A stretch of 33,078 bases of DNA, from positions 1 to 33,078 of the forward strand of contig JAKFUP010000105.1 in assembly GCA_021732625.1 (NCBI GenBank), given 5' to 3'. Each line of letters starts with the position of its first letter. Position 1 is the stretch's first letter. Position numbers and translations under genes: made by a program. Positions 9,859 through 18,534 of this stretch are shown piece by piece. The notes under the pieces were generated by a model. It saw only the letters and a list, made by a program, of their open reading frames with translations, was not told where the DNA came from and searched no databases. The stretch is from Hyphomicrobiales bacterium (GTDB taxonomy: Bacteria; Pseudomonadota; Alphaproteobacteria; Rhizobiales; Xanthobacteraceae).

Positions 9859-10140
9859 TTATCTATTGGGCGGCGCTTCGCCCGGCGCATGCGCCTTGAT
9901 GGCGAGAGCATGGACCCGGTCCGCCAGTTCGGCAGCCAAAGCGGTATTGACCATGCGATGCCGTTCGATCCGGGTCTTCCCTTCGAAGCTCGGCGACACA
10001 ATATAAACCCTGAAATGCGTCTCGCCGCCCGGCCGGTGGCCAGCATGCCCGGCATGGAGATGCGATTCATCCGTCACGTCGATTTGAGCCGGAGCGAAAG
10101 CTTCGCTCAACTTCTTTGTGATGGTATCCTTGACGGTCAT
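9859..10140 (-). CDS. bolA: BolA family protein
   Basis: This 93-residue protein has the BolA fold. BolA proteins bind monothiol glutaredoxins and take part in Fe-S cluster handling; some act as DNA-binding regulators. Visible marks are the N-terminal helix (TITKKLSEAF), the loop with HLHAGHAGH that holds the candidate metal-ligand histidines, the THFRVYIVSPSFEGKTRIERHR core and the conserved C-terminal helix with VHALAIKAHAP. The length and ATG start are as expected. It diverges from the J-domain gene, so the 339-bp gap between them should hold both promoters along with two palindromes. Confidence 0.93.
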   Translation of the reverse strand: MTVKDTITKKLSEAFAPAQIDVTDESHLHAGHAGHRPGGETHFRVYIVSPSFEGKTRIERHRMVNTALAAELADRVHALAIKAHAPGEAPPNR

Positions 10141-10306
10141 GAATTCGGCTTAACGGTTTCGTCTACCGTTCGTCAATTGCGTGCGTCGTCACTTGTGGAT
10201 GTCGTGGCAATCCGGCGGCAGCCGCGAGATTCGTTAAAATTCGACGCGAAAGCCGGTTCGTGCGATGTCAAGACTTGAAGCCTTTGGGATTGCGTAGTCA
10301 AAGTTG

Positions 10307-10384
10307 GTTAGTGTCCCGAATCCGAGGTTCGTAAGATACAGCAGCGACCGCCCTTGCGAACCTCGGATTCGAAAGGCCACTAAC
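10307..10384 (-). repeat. 78-nt bulged palindrome, copy 1 of an intergenic family
   Basis: The perfect 15-nt arms 10317-10331 and 10357-10371 enclose a 25-nt loop. The outer arms GTTAGTG (10307-10313) and CACTAAC (10378-10384) extend the stem, with three extra bases on the right side. In reverse complement this element aligns gap-free with 18535-18612 (50 of 78 positions by my count). Both have a roughly 10-bp outer stem, a TTT bulge on the 5' side, a 13-15-bp inner stem and a 25-nt loop containing GGTCGC-GC. It lies between bolA and the J-domain gene. No long coding frame in it looks real. Confidence 0.8.
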
Positions 10385-10396
10385 AAATGAAACAAT

Positions 10397-10478
10397 TTCA
10401 GTATGGCTGTGGTTCGGAAGTTCTATTGTCGAACTCGCGGCTATACTGAATAGAACTTCTGAACCGCCACACTGAGCC
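10397..10478. promoter_or_regulatory. Interleaved palindromes abutting the J-domain start codon
   Basis: Two stems can form here. Stem A pairs 10397-10407 with 10440-10450 (11 pairs, one G-T). Stem B pairs 10409-10427 with 10449-10470 (4 plus 15 pairs, one wobble, with a CCG bulge) and can be lengthened by GGCT 10405-10408 with AGCC 10475-10478. The arms alternate A-B-A-B and two bases are shared, so the stems exclude each other or form a pseudoknot. Stem B contains the GAAGTTC core seen in the other palindromes. The J-domain ATG follows one base after the last paired base, and no Shine-Dalgarno is visible. Confidence 0.65.
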
Positions 10479-10479
10479 C

Positions 10480-11118
10480 ATGCCGATTGATTCATCGAAA
10501 TTCTTCGACCGCATTCGCATCAAGCCCGCGGGCAAACGCGCGGCCCCGGTGCGTCCGGAGACGACTGCGTGCCAGTGGCCCGGTTGCGAGGCGGTCGGTG
10601 CCCATCGCGCGCCGAAAGGCCGTGGGCAGGAGCGGGACTACTGGCAGTTCTGTCTCAATCACGTCCGCGAATACAACCAGTCTTATAACTTCTTCTCGGG
10701 CATGAGCACCGATGACGTCGCGCGCTACCAGAAGGATGCCCTGACCGGTCATCGTCCGACCTGGAAGATGGGTGCTAACGGCGGCACCAAAAAGGGCCGC
10801 GGCAAGACCAACGACGATCTCGACGGTGCATCCGATCCTTTCAGCGTATTCAGCGAACTCAATGGGCGCGGACGCTGGCGGCCTGGTCCTGAAGCCAAGG
10901 TGAAGGAAGAAACGCGCAAGATCTTCAATGCCGAGCGCAAGGCGCTTCAGGTGATGGGCCTTGAAGGCAGTTGCACCACCGCAGAGATCAAGACCCGCTA
11001 CAAGGCGCTGGTGAAACAGCATCATCCCGATGCCAATGGCGGCGATCGATCGACCGAAGACCGGCTGATCGAGATCATCAAGGCGTATAATTATCTGAAG
11101 ACGATTTCGCGCAGCTAA
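10480..11118 (+). CDS. J-domain (DnaJ-like) protein with N-terminal Cys/His cluster
   Basis: The 212-residue protein carries a J domain at its C-terminus (about 150-212) with the diagnostic HPD at 182-184 in KQHHPDANGG, so it should stimulate the ATPase of an Hsp70 such as DnaK. The J domain is at the wrong end for classic DnaJ, and the Gly/Phe and zinc-finger regions are missing. The N-terminal half has Cys31, Cys36 (CQWPGC), Cys58 and His61 (CLNH), spaced like a small zinc-binding site, and a conserved-looking YNQSYNFF-GM segment. A Lys/Gly-rich linker (100-112) follows. The start MPIDSSKFFDR sits directly behind a palindrome and lacks a Shine-Dalgarno. cobS follows after 237 bp. The client is unknown. 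Confidence 0.88.
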   Translation: MPIDSSKFFDRIRIKPAGKRAAPVRPETTACQWPGCEAVGAHRAPKGRGQERDYWQFCLNHVREYNQSYNFFSGMSTDDVARYQKDALTGHRPTWKMGANGGTKKGRGKTNDDLDGASDPFSVFSELNGRGRWRPGPEAKVKEETRKIFNAERKALQVMGLEGSCTTAEIKTRYKALVKQHHPDANGGDRSTEDRLIEIIKAYNYLKTISRS

Positions 11119-11355
11119 CGCTGGCGCTTTGCGACTTAATTCCGCGCCTCCGGGCCTTCCAGTTTGCTGCGTGAATTCGCAAGGCAGGCTTTCCAAACCT
11201 GCAATCCGGACCTATCTTGATGATAGTGTTCAAGAACTTTGCATAGGCCGAAGGCTTCTGCCGCCCGCGACTGTCTGCTAGGTTGCAGCAACAGCCCTGA
11301 CCGCAGCCACATGTAACGTCTGGTTTCGGGAATGCCCCGACGCCATGGAGGATTG

Positions 11356-12351
11356 ATGAGCGCCGCCACCGCGACCAGCGAAATAACCGGATTGCCTGAC
11401 ATGAAAGTGTCGGTGCGGCAGGTCTTTGGGATCGATTCCGACATGGAGGTCCCAGCCTATTCCGAGGTCGATTCCCACGTTCCCGATGTCGATGCGGATT
11501 ACCGGTTCGATCGCGCCACCACGCTTGCGATTCTGGCGGGTTTCTCCAAAAACCGCCGCGTGATGGTGACGGGTTACCATGGCACCGGAAAGTCGACGCA
11601 CATTGAGCAAGTTGCCGCGCGGCTGAACTGGCCATGCGTGCGCGTCAACCTCGACAGCCACATCAGCCGTATCGATCTGGTCGGCAAGGACTCGATCGTC
11701 GTCAAGGACGGCAAGCAGGTCACTGAGTTTCGCGACGGCATTCTGCCTTGGGCGCTTCAGCACAATGTCGCTCTGGTGTTCGACGAATACGACGCAGGCC
11801 GTCCTGATGTGATGTTCGTGATCCAGCGCGTGCTTGAAGTCTCGGGCCGTCTGACGCTGCTCGACCAGAACAAGGTCATCAAGCCGCATCCGGCATTCCG
11901 ACTGTTCTCGACCGCAAACACCATTGGCCTCGGCGACACGTCAGGCCTCTATCACGGCACTCAGCAGATCAATCAGGGCCAGATGGACCGCTGGTCGATC
12001 GTCACCACGCTGAACTACTTGCCGCATGATGAGGAAGTGGAGATCGTGCTTGCGAAGGCGAAGCACTATCGCACCCAGGAAGGCCGTGACACCGTTAACA
12101 AGATGGTGCGCTTGGCTGATCTGACGCGTAATGCATTTGCCAACGGCGACCTGTCGACGGTGATGAGTCCGCGAACTGTCATCACCTGGGCCGAAAACGC
12201 GGATATTTTCGCAGGCGATCTCGGCTTCGCGTTCCGTGTGACGTTCCTCAACAAGTGCGACGAACTCGAGCGGCCGCTGGTCGCCGAATTCTATCAACGC
12301 TGCTTCAATGTCGAGTTGCCCGAGTCGTCGGTCAACGTGGCGTTGAGCTAA
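11356..12351 (+). CDS. cobS: Aerobic cobaltochelatase subunit CobS
   Basis: CobS is the AAA+ ATPase subunit of CobNST, which inserts cobalt into hydrogenobyrinic acid a,c-diamide in aerobic cobalamin synthesis. The 331-residue protein shows Walker [10 protein letters not shown] (73-81), Walker [10 protein letters not shown] (138-146) and the sensor region [17 protein letters not shown] 11356 was chosen over an upstream in-frame ATG because GGAGG lies four bases before it and because family proteins start near here. The 237 bp before it show no clear B12-box, so no cobalamin riboswitch is called. cobT follows, separated by a repeat. The large subunit gene cobN is not in the window. Confidence 0.96.
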   Translation: MSAATATSEITGLPDMKVSVRQVFGIDSDMEVPAYSEVDSHVPDVDADYRFDRATTLAILAGFSKNRRVMVTGYHGTGKSTHIEQVAARLNWPCVRVNLDSHISRIDLVGKDSIVVKDGKQVTEFRDGILPWALQHNVALVFDEYDAGRPDVMFVIQRVLEVSGRLTLLDQNKVIKPHPAFRLFSTANTIGLGDTSGLYHGTQQINQGQMDRWSIVTTLNYLPHDEEVEIVLAKAKHYRTQEGRDTVNKMVRLADLTRNAFANGDLSTVMSPRTVITWAENADIFAGDLGFAFRVTFLNKCDELERPLVAEFYQRCFNVELPESSVNVALS

Positions 12352-12360
12352 TAGTTGGGC

Positions 12361-12473
12361 GTCCCCGCGCACGTGGGTACCCATACACTGTGAAGTCTGG
12401 ATTTGAGTGCTGGCGCCGCGACAGGAATCAATCATTCGATAGGGCGGTTATGGGTCCCTGCTTTCGCAGGGAC
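12361..12473. repeat. Intergenic palindromic repeat between cobS and cobT
   Basis: The left arm 12361-12385 and right arm 12449-12473 are imperfect inverted copies (about 19 of 25 positions), both ending in the CCCATA/TATGGG core. The right arm folds on its own as GTCCCTGC-TTTC-GCAGGGAC (12454-12473). Repeats with a 'ccctgctttcgcaggga' core are very common between genes in this bacterial group and often produce false peptides. It fills most of the cobS-cobT gap and could influence the expression ratio of the two subunits; that is inference. Confidence 0.75.
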
Positions 12474-12487
12474 GACGAGTGTGAAGA

Positions 12488-14386
12488 ATGACCACGAACT
12501 CCAAGTTCAAGACCGGCTCAAAAGAGGCTCCCACCGAGCCGTTCAAGCGCGCGGTCACGTCATGCCTGCGCGCCATCGCCAAGGCTCCTGAACTGGAAGT
12601 GACGTTTGCCGCCGAGCGGCCGGGGCTTTCCCCCGGAAAGGCGCGGCTGCCAGAGCCGGCGCGCAAGATGAGCAAGCGCGATGCCGCTGTGGTTCGCGGT
12701 CATTCGGATTCGATCGCGCTGCGCATCGCCTGCCATGATGCAAAAATCCACCGCAAGCTGATGCCTGGCAATCCGCAAGCGCGCGGCGTGTTCGATGCGG
12801 TCGAGCAGGCACGGGTTGAGGCAATCGGCTCGCAGCGGATGGCCGGTGTTGCCAAAAATCTCACCGCGATGCTCGACGATCATTTTCACCGGGGCAAGTT
12901 CGACGAGATTACCGACCGCGCTGATGCGCCGCTTGCCGATGCGCTGGCGATGATGGTGCGCGAACGGTTGACCGGCCTGCCGCCGCCGGCTGCGGCCCGC
13001 AAGGTTGTCGATCTCTGGCGGCCGATCCTCGAGGACAAGATCGGACCGCGGCTTGATCGTCTCAGCCGTCTGACCCAGGATCAATCGCGATTTGCCGATG
13101 CCATCCACGATGTGCTTCAGGCGCTCGATCTCGGCGACGATCGCGACGCCGAGATGGAGGAAGACGAGAACGAGGACGACAACAAGGACGGGGAAAAGAA
13201 CCAGTCCGGCGACGAAGGCTCGCCCGAAGGGCAGGACGCGCAGGAGATGAGCGCGGACCAGGCGCAATCGACTGCAGATGACATGTCCGAAAACGCCATG
13301 GACAGTGCGCAGGCATCTGCCAGCGACACGTTCGACGACGGCGATATGGGTGATGACGACACGCCGGGCGATGTGACGCGCCCGCAGCCGCGGGGTGGCA
13401 ACGAACCGCGCGGACCGGAATATCATGCATTCGCGCCGAAATTCGACGAAGTCGTCGCGGCGGAAGATCTGTGCGAGCACGATGAGCTTGAGCGGTTGCG
13501 CAGCTATCTCGACAAGCAGCTCGCGCATTTGCAGGGCATCGTTGCGCGTCTTGCCAATAGGCTTCAGCGGCGTCTGATGGCCCAGCAAAATCGCGCCTGG
13601 GATTTCGACCTCGAGGAGGGCATCCTTGATCCCGCACGGCTGTCGCGCGTCGTCACCGATCCGTTCCATCCGCTGTCGTTCATGCACGAAAAGGAAGCGA
13701 CGTTCCGCGATACTGTGGTCACGTTGCTGCTCGATAATTCAGGCTCGATGCGCGGGCGGCCGATCACGGTTGCGGCCACCTGCGCCGATATTCTGGCGCG
13801 GACGCTGGAGCGTTGCGGCGTGAAGGTTGAAATTCTCGGCTTCACCACACGGGCGTGGAAGGGCGGACAATCACGCGAAGCGTGGCTTGCTGCCGGGAAG
13901 CCGGCCAATCCGGGCCGTCTCAACGACCTGCGTCACATCATCTATAAATCGGCCGACGCGCCGTGGCGCCGTGCGCGCAAGAATCTCGGTTTGATGATGC
14001 GCGAAGGCCTGCTCAAAGAAAACATCGACGGCGAGGCGCTCGATTGGGCGCATCGCCGGCTGCTTGCGCGATCGGAGCAACGCAAGATTTTGATGATGAT
14101 TTCGGACGGTGCGCCGGTCGATGACTCCACGCTGTCGGTCAATCCCGGCAATTATCTCGAGCGCCATCTGCGCCATATCATCGAAGAAATCGAGACCCGG
14201 TCGCCGGTCGAATTGATCGCCATCGGTATCGGCCACGATGTGACGCGCTACTACCGCCGCGCGGTAACCATTGTCGATGCCGAAGAACTTGGCGGTGCAA
14301 TTACCGAAAAGCTCGCCGAACTGTTCAGCGAAACCCAAGCGCCCGCGCCGTCACATGCGCCACGCCGCCATCGTCTGCATTCGTGA
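12488..14386 (+). CDS. cobT: Aerobic cobaltochelatase subunit CobT
   Basis: CobT forms the ring complex with CobS that powers cobalt insertion by CobN. The 632-residue protein has an N-terminal region (1-215), a highly acidic Asp/Glu/Asn-rich linker (about 215-300), and a C-terminal von Willebrand factor A domain with the metal-binding motif DNSGSM (416-421) and a later [11 protein letters not shown] segment. This order is typical of the family and mirrors the D subunit of magnesium chelatase. The start ATG follows the end of the intergenic repeat by 14 bases, with only a weak GAAG as Shine-Dalgarno. The next gene begins 19 bases after its stop. Confidence 0.96.
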   Translation: MTTNSKFKTGSKEAPTEPFKRAVTSCLRAIAKAPELEVTFAAERPGLSPGKARLPEPARKMSKRDAAVVRGHSDSIALRIACHDAKIHRKLMPGNPQARGVFDAVEQARVEAIGSQRMAGVAKNLTAMLDDHFHRGKFDEITDRADAPLADALAMMVRERLTGLPPPAAARKVVDLWRPILEDKIGPRLDRLSRLTQDQSRFADAIHDVLQALDLGDDRDAEMEEDENEDDNKDGEKNQSGDEGSPEGQDAQEMSADQAQSTADDMSENAMDSAQASASDTFDDGDMGDDDTPGDVTRPQPRGGNEPRGPEYHAFAPKFDEVVAAEDLCEHDELERLRSYLDKQLAHLQGIVARLANRLQRRLMAQQNRAWDFDLEEGILDPARLSRVVTDPFHPLSFMHEKEATFRDTVVTLLLDNSGSMRGRPITVAATCADILARTLERCGVKVEILGFTTRAWKGGQSREAWLAAGKPANPGRLNDLRHIIYKSADAPWRRARKNLGLMMREGLLKENIDGEALDWAHRRLLARSEQRKILMMISDGAPVDDSTLSVNPGNYLERHLRHIIEEIETRSPVELIAIGIGHDVTRYYRRAVTIVDAEELGGAITEKLAELFSETQAPAPSHAPRRHRLHS

Positions 14387-14405
14387 CCGTGTGCATCGTG
14401 ATGAC

Positions 14406-15440
14406 ATGCATGTGAAGCACAGTCGTTTTGCGGCCTTCCTGACGCTGGCGCTTGGTTCGCTTTTGCTGTCGCCAGCATCGGCGCAGCCTGTGATCAGCGA
14501 ATCTGTTGTTGGTCCGATCGCGATCGAAGTCACCGCTCGCGAGATTGCTACGTTCGACACTCGTGAGCGCTCGCGAACACGTTTCGGCTCGCTGGAGTTC
14601 CGCGGCGGCGTCGTTCTGACGTCGCCCCATCGCGGGTTTGGCGGCTTTTCCGGCTTCCGGTTTCTCGATCCGGCGGGTGAGCGCTTTGTGGCGTTGAGTG
14701 ACAAGGGTGACTGGTTCACTGGAAAACTCGTCTATCGTGGCACGCAGGTGGCTGGCATGACAGGTGTCGAAACCGCGCCGATGCTGGGTCCCGACGGCAA
14801 ACCGATCACAACGCGGCAGTGGTTCGATACGGAGTCGCTCGCGCTCGATGGCGGTACCGCTTATGTGGGCATCGAACGCGCCAATCAGATTCTGAAATTC
14901 GATTTCGGCCGCGATGGGGTGCGCGCCGCGGGTCAGCCGCTTACGCTTCCAGCCGCCGCCCAAAAGCTGCCCTTCAACAAAGGTATTGAGGGGCTGGTCT
15001 ATGTACCGAAGCCCTACAAGCTCGCAGGTTCCCTGATCGCTCTGTCAGAGCGCGGTCTCGATGCGTCGGGCAACATCATCGGATTTCTGATCGGCGGGCC
15101 TTCGCCGGGGCAATTCTCGGTCAAGCGCAGTCTGGATTTCGATATCAGCGATGCGGTTGTATTGCCGCGCGGCGACTTGCTCATTCTGGAGCGGAAATTC
15201 TCGCTCCTCACGGGCGTCCGCATCCGGATTCGCCGGATTGCAATGAACACCATTGCGCCGGGACGCATGCTCGACGGACCGCAGATCTTCGATGCCGATC
15301 TCGGCAACGAAGTCGATAATATGGAAACGCTGGACGTGCATCAAACCGCTGCCGGCGAGACGGTGCTGACCATGATGTCCGACGACAATTTTTCGGTCGT
15401 CCAACGCAATCTGCTGTTGCAATTTACGCTCAAGGAATAG
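14406..15440 (+). CDS. Exported esterase-like activity of phytase family protein
   Basis: The 344-residue protein has a clear Sec signal peptide (MHVKHSRFAAFLTLALGSLLLSPASA, cleaved after about residue 26), so it is exported. The rest fits the phytase-like beta-propeller domain (PF13449 type): GGFSGFRFLDPAGERFVALSDKGDWF and KGIEGLVYVP-RGDLLILERKFS are recognisable blocks of it. The family name comes from similarity to phytase; the true substrate is unknown. ATG 14406 places the basic n-region just before the hydrophobic core; an upstream ATG at 14355 is possible. It follows cobT closely but has no obvious role in cobalamin synthesis. Confidence 0.8.
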   Translation: MHVKHSRFAAFLTLALGSLLLSPASAQPVISESVVGPIAIEVTAREIATFDTRERSRTRFGSLEFRGGVVLTSPHRGFGGFSGFRFLDPAGERFVALSDKGDWFTGKLVYRGTQVAGMTGVETAPMLGPDGKPITTRQWFDTESLALDGGTAYVGIERANQILKFDFGRDGVRAAGQPLTLPAAAQKLPFNKGIEGLVYVPKPYKLAGSLIALSERGLDASGNIIGFLIGGPSPGQFSVKRSLDFDISDAVVLPRGDLLILERKFSLLTGVRIRIRRIAMNTIAPGRMLDGPQIFDADLGNEVDNMETLDVHQTAAGETVLTMMSDDNFSVVQRNLLLQFTLKE

Positions 15441-15501
15441 CCAGCGCGGTCGCGGGAACGGAATTTGCATGAGCCATGGGAAAACCATGGAGGTGCAAGT
15501 T

Positions 15502-16482
15502 GTGAAGTCCAACCTGAAATTGAGCCGGAAGCTTAGCTGTATTGCCGCCGTTATGCTGATGGCTGGTGTGGCGCACGCTGAAACCAACTGGCCATCGAAA
15601 CCGATCAAAGCCGTTATCCCGTTCGGCGCGGGCAGCGCGACCGATGTCGTGCCGCGGCTGGTGTTCGATCGGCTCGCCATAGAACTCGGACAGCCAATCG
15701 TGGTCGAAAATCGCGCAGGTGCCGGCGGAACGCTTGGCACCGGCGTCGTCGCGAAATCCGACCCGGATGGCTACAGCATTCTTGGCCATTCCTCGGCATT
15801 GACCATCGGTCCGTCGATCTTTTCCAATCTCAGCTACGATGTCAGCAAGGACCTCTCGTCTGTGCTGATGATTGGCTATTTGCCGAATGTCATGATCGTA
15901 CCACTGTCGCGGCCATGGAAGACGGTGCAGGATTTCATCGGCGATGCGAAGAAGAAAGACGCGGCAATCTCCTACGGATCGGTTGGGGTCGGCAGTGCGG
16001 TGCATATCAGCGCAGAAAAATTCCGCCTGGCCGCCGGCATTGAGGCGCAGCATGTGCCGTATCGTGGTGGCTCAGAGGTGATCGCCGATATTCTTGGTGG
16101 CCGGATCGACTACTATTTCTGTCCGCTGGCGACGGCACTGCCGTTGATCCGCGCCGGTCAGGTTCGTGCACTTGTGGTATCCACCACCAAGCGCGCGGCT
16201 GAACTGCCGGACGTGCCAACTCCCGCGGAAGCTGGCCTGAAGAACGGCGACAGCACCAACTGGATTGGTGTTTTCATGCCCGCGAAAACGCCACGAGACG
16301 TTGTTGAAAAGCTTTACAAGTCCGGCACCAAAGTACTGAACGATCCTGCCATGCAGCAGAGCTTGCGCACGTTGGGTGTCGAAGCGACGCCGATGACGCC
16401 GGCTGTGATGGATGCGCTGATCAAGGATGATCTTATCAGCAACGCCGAGCTGGTCAGGGCTGCCGGAATCAAGGTGAACTAG
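15502..16482 (+). CDS. Tripartite tricarboxylate transporter substrate-binding protein (TctC/Bug family)
   Basis: The protein of about 326 residues is a periplasmic solute receptor. It has a signal peptide (KLSRKLSCIAAVMLMAGVAHA) and the standard Bug-family opening WPSKPIKAVIPFGAGSATDVVPR, then VVENRAGAGGTLGTG and the PYRGGSEVIADILGGRIDYYF block. GTG 15502 is preferred because GGAGG stands eight bases before it; in-frame ATGs at 15469 and 15487 would add a short stretch. Receptors of this family bind carboxylates, but the ligand cannot be read here. The membrane subunits TctA and TctB are absent from the window, so it is an orphan receptor, which is common in this group. Confidence 0.9.
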   Translation: MKSNLKLSRKLSCIAAVMLMAGVAHAETNWPSKPIKAVIPFGAGSATDVVPRLVFDRLAIELGQPIVVENRAGAGGTLGTGVVAKSDPDGYSILGHSSALTIGPSIFSNLSYDVSKDLSSVLMIGYLPNVMIVPLSRPWKTVQDFIGDAKKKDAAISYGSVGVGSAVHISAEKFRLAAGIEAQHVPYRGGSEVIADILGGRIDYYFCPLATALPLIRAGQVRALVVSTTKRAAELPDVPTPAEAGLKNGDSTNWIGVFMPAKTPRDVVEKLYKSGTKVLNDPAMQQSLRTLGVEATPMTPAVMDALIKDDLISNAELVRAAGIKVN

Positions 16483-16514
16483 ACCCGGGAGGCGTTCGGC
16501 GCGCGGTCTATCTC

Positions 16515-16544
16515 AACAAAAAAGCCGGGCATCAGCCCGGCTTT
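16515..16544 (-). terminator. Rho-independent terminator of rpmB (possibly bidirectional)
   Basis: A perfect 10-bp stem (16521-16530 with 16535-16544, loop ATCA) is followed on the minus strand by six Ts and then GTT, an ideal signal for rpmB, whose stop is 28 bases upstream. On the plus strand it is followed only by TTTG, yet it may also end the TctC-type transcript. Confidence 0.88.
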
Positions 16545-16572
16545 GAATTCGCAATTCGCAGATGAGCGATCG

Positions 16573-16863
16573 TCAGCTCGCAGCGGCGAGCTTCTTTTCG
16601 ATCTGGCGCTTGAGATCGACCGCCTTCGGCGAGAGCTCGTCAGCCTTTGCCTTGATCAGGAAGGCATCGAGACCGCCACGATGATCGACGCTCTTCAGCG
16701 CGTTGGTCGAGACACGCAGGCGCACATTGCGGCCAAGCGCATCGGAGATCATGGTGACATTGCACAGGTTCGGCAGGAACCGGCGCTTGGTCTTGATGTT
16801 CGAGTGGCTCACCTTATGACCGACCTGAGCCGATTTGCCGGTCAATTCGCAACGCCGTGACAT
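16573..16863 (-). CDS. rpmB: 50S ribosomal protein L28
   Basis: L28 is a structural protein of the large ribosomal subunit. The 96-residue sequence starts [27 protein letters not shown] and has the family block [12 protein letters not shown]; the length, longer than the E. coli protein, is normal for alphaproteobacteria, with a Lys/Ala-rich C-terminal extension. A Shine-Dalgarno AGAGGA lies eight bases before the ATG. It has its own promoter and terminator and so is a single-gene transcript. Confidence 0.97.
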   Translation of the reverse strand: MSRRCELTGKSAQVGHKVSHSNIKTKRRFLPNLCNVTMISDALGRNVRLRVSTNALKSVDHRGGLDAFLIKAKADELSPKAVDLKRQIEKKLAAAS

Positions 16864-16953
16864 GGCGGAAATCCTCTGTCATCCCCGGATAGCCTGATAC
16901 TTTTCAGCATCGGCGCGGGGGTTGAAATCTCGTCCGTTTTCAGGAACCGCGGA

Positions 16954-16982
16954 CGTATAGGCGGCAAGGCGCGGACCGTCAA
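16954..16982 (-). promoter_or_regulatory. Sigma-70 type promoter of rpmB
   Basis: On the minus strand TTGACG (16977-16982) and TATACG (16954-16959) are separated by exactly 17 bases. This is close to the housekeeping consensus of alphaproteobacteria. It predicts a leader of roughly 80 bases before the rpmB start. Confidence 0.7.
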
Positions 16983-17038
16983 GGCGGACTCATTCCAGAA
17001 ACCTGTCCGATGGGCCATTTTTAAGCAACGACAGCCAC

Positions 17039-17069
17039 TTGGCAGCGGCAGTGTTGGCGAACATATAAA
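17039..17069 (+). promoter_or_regulatory. Possible promoter of the DUF3108 gene
   Basis: TTGGCA (17039-17044) is followed by CATATA at 17-base spacing (17062-17067), or by TATAAA at 19 (17064-17069). It points toward the plus-strand gene starting near 17147. The match is modest. Confidence 0.3.
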
Positions 17070-17146
17070 CGACTTATTCGCCCACGTAATGGTCAAAAGC
17101 GGACGTCCAAAGTCCGGTGCCGGGCGCTGCAGCAGGATTTCGTGAC

Positions 17147-18019
17147 GTGTCCAGTTCCCTGAAATTCTTCCAGCACGTGCTTCGCGACCATCGATCTCGG
17201 ATCACAATGTGCATGTTGATCGTGACGGGTTACGGCGTCACCACCGATCCAGCATCTGCACAGGGCCGTCTGGAGGCGCGCTATGAGGCGTCGCTGGCCG
17301 GCGTGGTGGTCGGCAAGGGCGACTGGGCGATCGAGATCTCGGACGATCAATATTCAGCCTCGGCAAGCGGGGGCTCCTCCGGGCTTCTGAAGATGGTGTC
17401 AAGCGGCAAAGGTGCGACCATTGCGCAGGGCCGCATGGTGAGCGGTCAATTCGTACCCGCGACCTATGTGAGCACAATCACGTCTGACAAAAAGTCCGAG
17501 ACGATCAAGCTTCTGATGGCTGGCGGCTCAGTCAAGGAGTTTGGTATTGAGCCGCAACCGCCGGCGATGCCTGAGCGGCTTCCGATCATCGATGCTCATC
17601 TGCGCAACGTCATTGATCCGATGGTTGGCTCCATGGTTCGGGTGCCTGGAACAGGCGAGTTGGTAAGTCAGGATGCCTGCCGCAGCAACGCTTCGGTTTT
17701 TGATGGACGCATGCGTTACGATCTCAAGCTCGACTTCAAGCGCATGGAACAGGTCAAAGCTGAGAAGGGCTACAGCGGCCCCGTTGTGGTCTGCGCTGTC
17801 TATTTTAAACCGATCTCGGGTTTTGTACCCAATCGTCCCTCGATCAAATATCTCGAGGCACAGCGCAACATGGAAGTATGGCTCGCTCCGATCGCCGGCA
17901 CGCGGGTCCTCGTGCCGTTCAAGCTGAGCGCGCCGACGCCATTCGGCACAGCCGCGCTGGAAGCAATCCAGTTCGTGACCGTAGCGACGCCGTCGAAAGC
18001 CGCATCCAAAACGCAGTAG
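17147..18019 (+). CDS. DUF3108 domain-containing exported protein
   Basis: The protein of about 290 residues has an N-terminal export signal: a basic stretch (LRDHRSR), a hydrophobic run (MCMLIVTGYGV) and a cleavage-like end ASAQ. The rest fits DUF3108, including the opening LEARYEASLAGVVVGKGDWAIEI and the central part with CRSNASVFDGRMRYDLKLDF. DUF3108 proteins are predicted periplasmic beta-rich proteins of unknown role. The start is uncertain: GTG 17147 follows an AGGA at nine bases and gives a sound signal peptide, while GTG 17117, GTG 17177 and ATG 17207 are in frame too. It diverges from rpmB and stands alone before a long gap. Confidence 0.8.
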   Translation: MSSSLKFFQHVLRDHRSRITMCMLIVTGYGVTTDPASAQGRLEARYEASLAGVVVGKGDWAIEISDDQYSASASGGSSGLLKMVSSGKGATIAQGRMVSGQFVPATYVSTITSDKKSETIKLLMAGGSVKEFGIEPQPPAMPERLPIIDAHLRNVIDPMVGSMVRVPGTGELVSQDACRSNASVFDGRMRYDLKLDFKRMEQVKAEKGYSGPVVVCAVYFKPISGFVPNRPSIKYLEAQRNMEVWLAPIAGTRVLVPFKLSAPTPFGTAALEAIQFVTVATPSKAASKTQ

Positions 18020-18443
18020 CCCAAGCGTCGGAGCTTCAAGCGGAATGAATCCGGTTGACTCGCGGGGTAATGACGATAACTGCGTGTTTAACATTTGAGG
18101 GCCGAGACGCGCGGTCTTCGCTGGATCGTAAGCTTGATGTAGTGTCATGAACCTGGCGTAGATGCGAGATATTGCGCTTCATCGTCTCGCCGAACGCCGA
18201 GTCACCGATTCGGGCGCGATTCGTTCCGGACTCGTTCGCAAACTTAAAGTGCGGCGCACAGGCGTTGCATTGTGAGACATCATTCAGCGCCTATTCCGCA
18301 AAAGTGGATGCCTATTTTGCGATCAGAATGCGCGCTAAGCTCATATAGAAGAGGCGCTTGCGCCGCGTTTTCGGCCGGAATCGCCTGACTCATGCCTGTG
18401 TCGCCTCCCTTTGCAACATTCTCCGGCGATCGTGCTCCGGGCG
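18020..18443. other. Non-coding gap with one small dyad
   Basis: No convincing gene was found between the DUF3108 stop and the first palindrome of the pair at 18444. The stretch around 18291-18335 contains CGCAAAA (18297-18303) and its inverted copy TTTTGCG (18315-18321), 11 bases apart. It resembles an intergenic repeat type I associate with this bacterial group (core 'CGCAAAAGTGG'); an operator is the alternative. A weaker dyad, CGAGTC (18198-18203) with GACTCG (18229-18234), has a 25-base loop. The helicase promoter should lie in this region but I cannot pick it out. Confidence 0.4.
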
Positions 18444-18522
18444 CTCGTGCCGCCGATCTGACGTTCCTGCAGTGCTGCCGAGAATCCGATGCCAGGAACG
18501 TCAGGTCGATAAGCGGCGCGAG
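18444..18522 (-). repeat. 79-nt bulged palindrome, copy 2 of the intergenic family
   Basis: The inner arms 18454-18469 and 18493-18508 pair over 16 positions with one wobble and enclose a 23-nt loop. The outer arms 18444-18453 and 18513-18522 pair over 10 positions with one wobble. Four unpaired bases (ATAA, 18509-18512) lie on the right side only. Outer stem, one-sided bulge, inner stem and loop have the same order and sizes as in copies 1 and 3, and the inner stem has the GACGTTC version of the shared GANGTTC core. Sequence likeness outside that core is weak, so membership rests on architecture. Confidence 0.7.
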
Positions 18523-18534
18523 AATTAAAGATGT

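Noticed and set aside
10420-10434. LexA-like site GTTC-N7-GAAC
   Set aside because: The alphaproteobacterial SOS box is a direct repeat (GTTC-N7-GTTC); this one is inverted and is explained by the palindrome containing it.
10298-10495. Short minus-strand frame across the two palindromes before the J-domain gene
   Set aside because: It consists mostly of palindrome arms and its composition does not look like protein; the inverted repeats explain the lack of stops.
11119-11355. Cobalamin riboswitch before cobS
   Set aside because: Expected from gene function, but no B12-box-like sequence was found in the 237 bases and only small hairpins are present.
12403-12591. Short frames over the cobS-cobT gap
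   Set aside because: They translate the intergenic repeat and the out-of-frame start of cobT.
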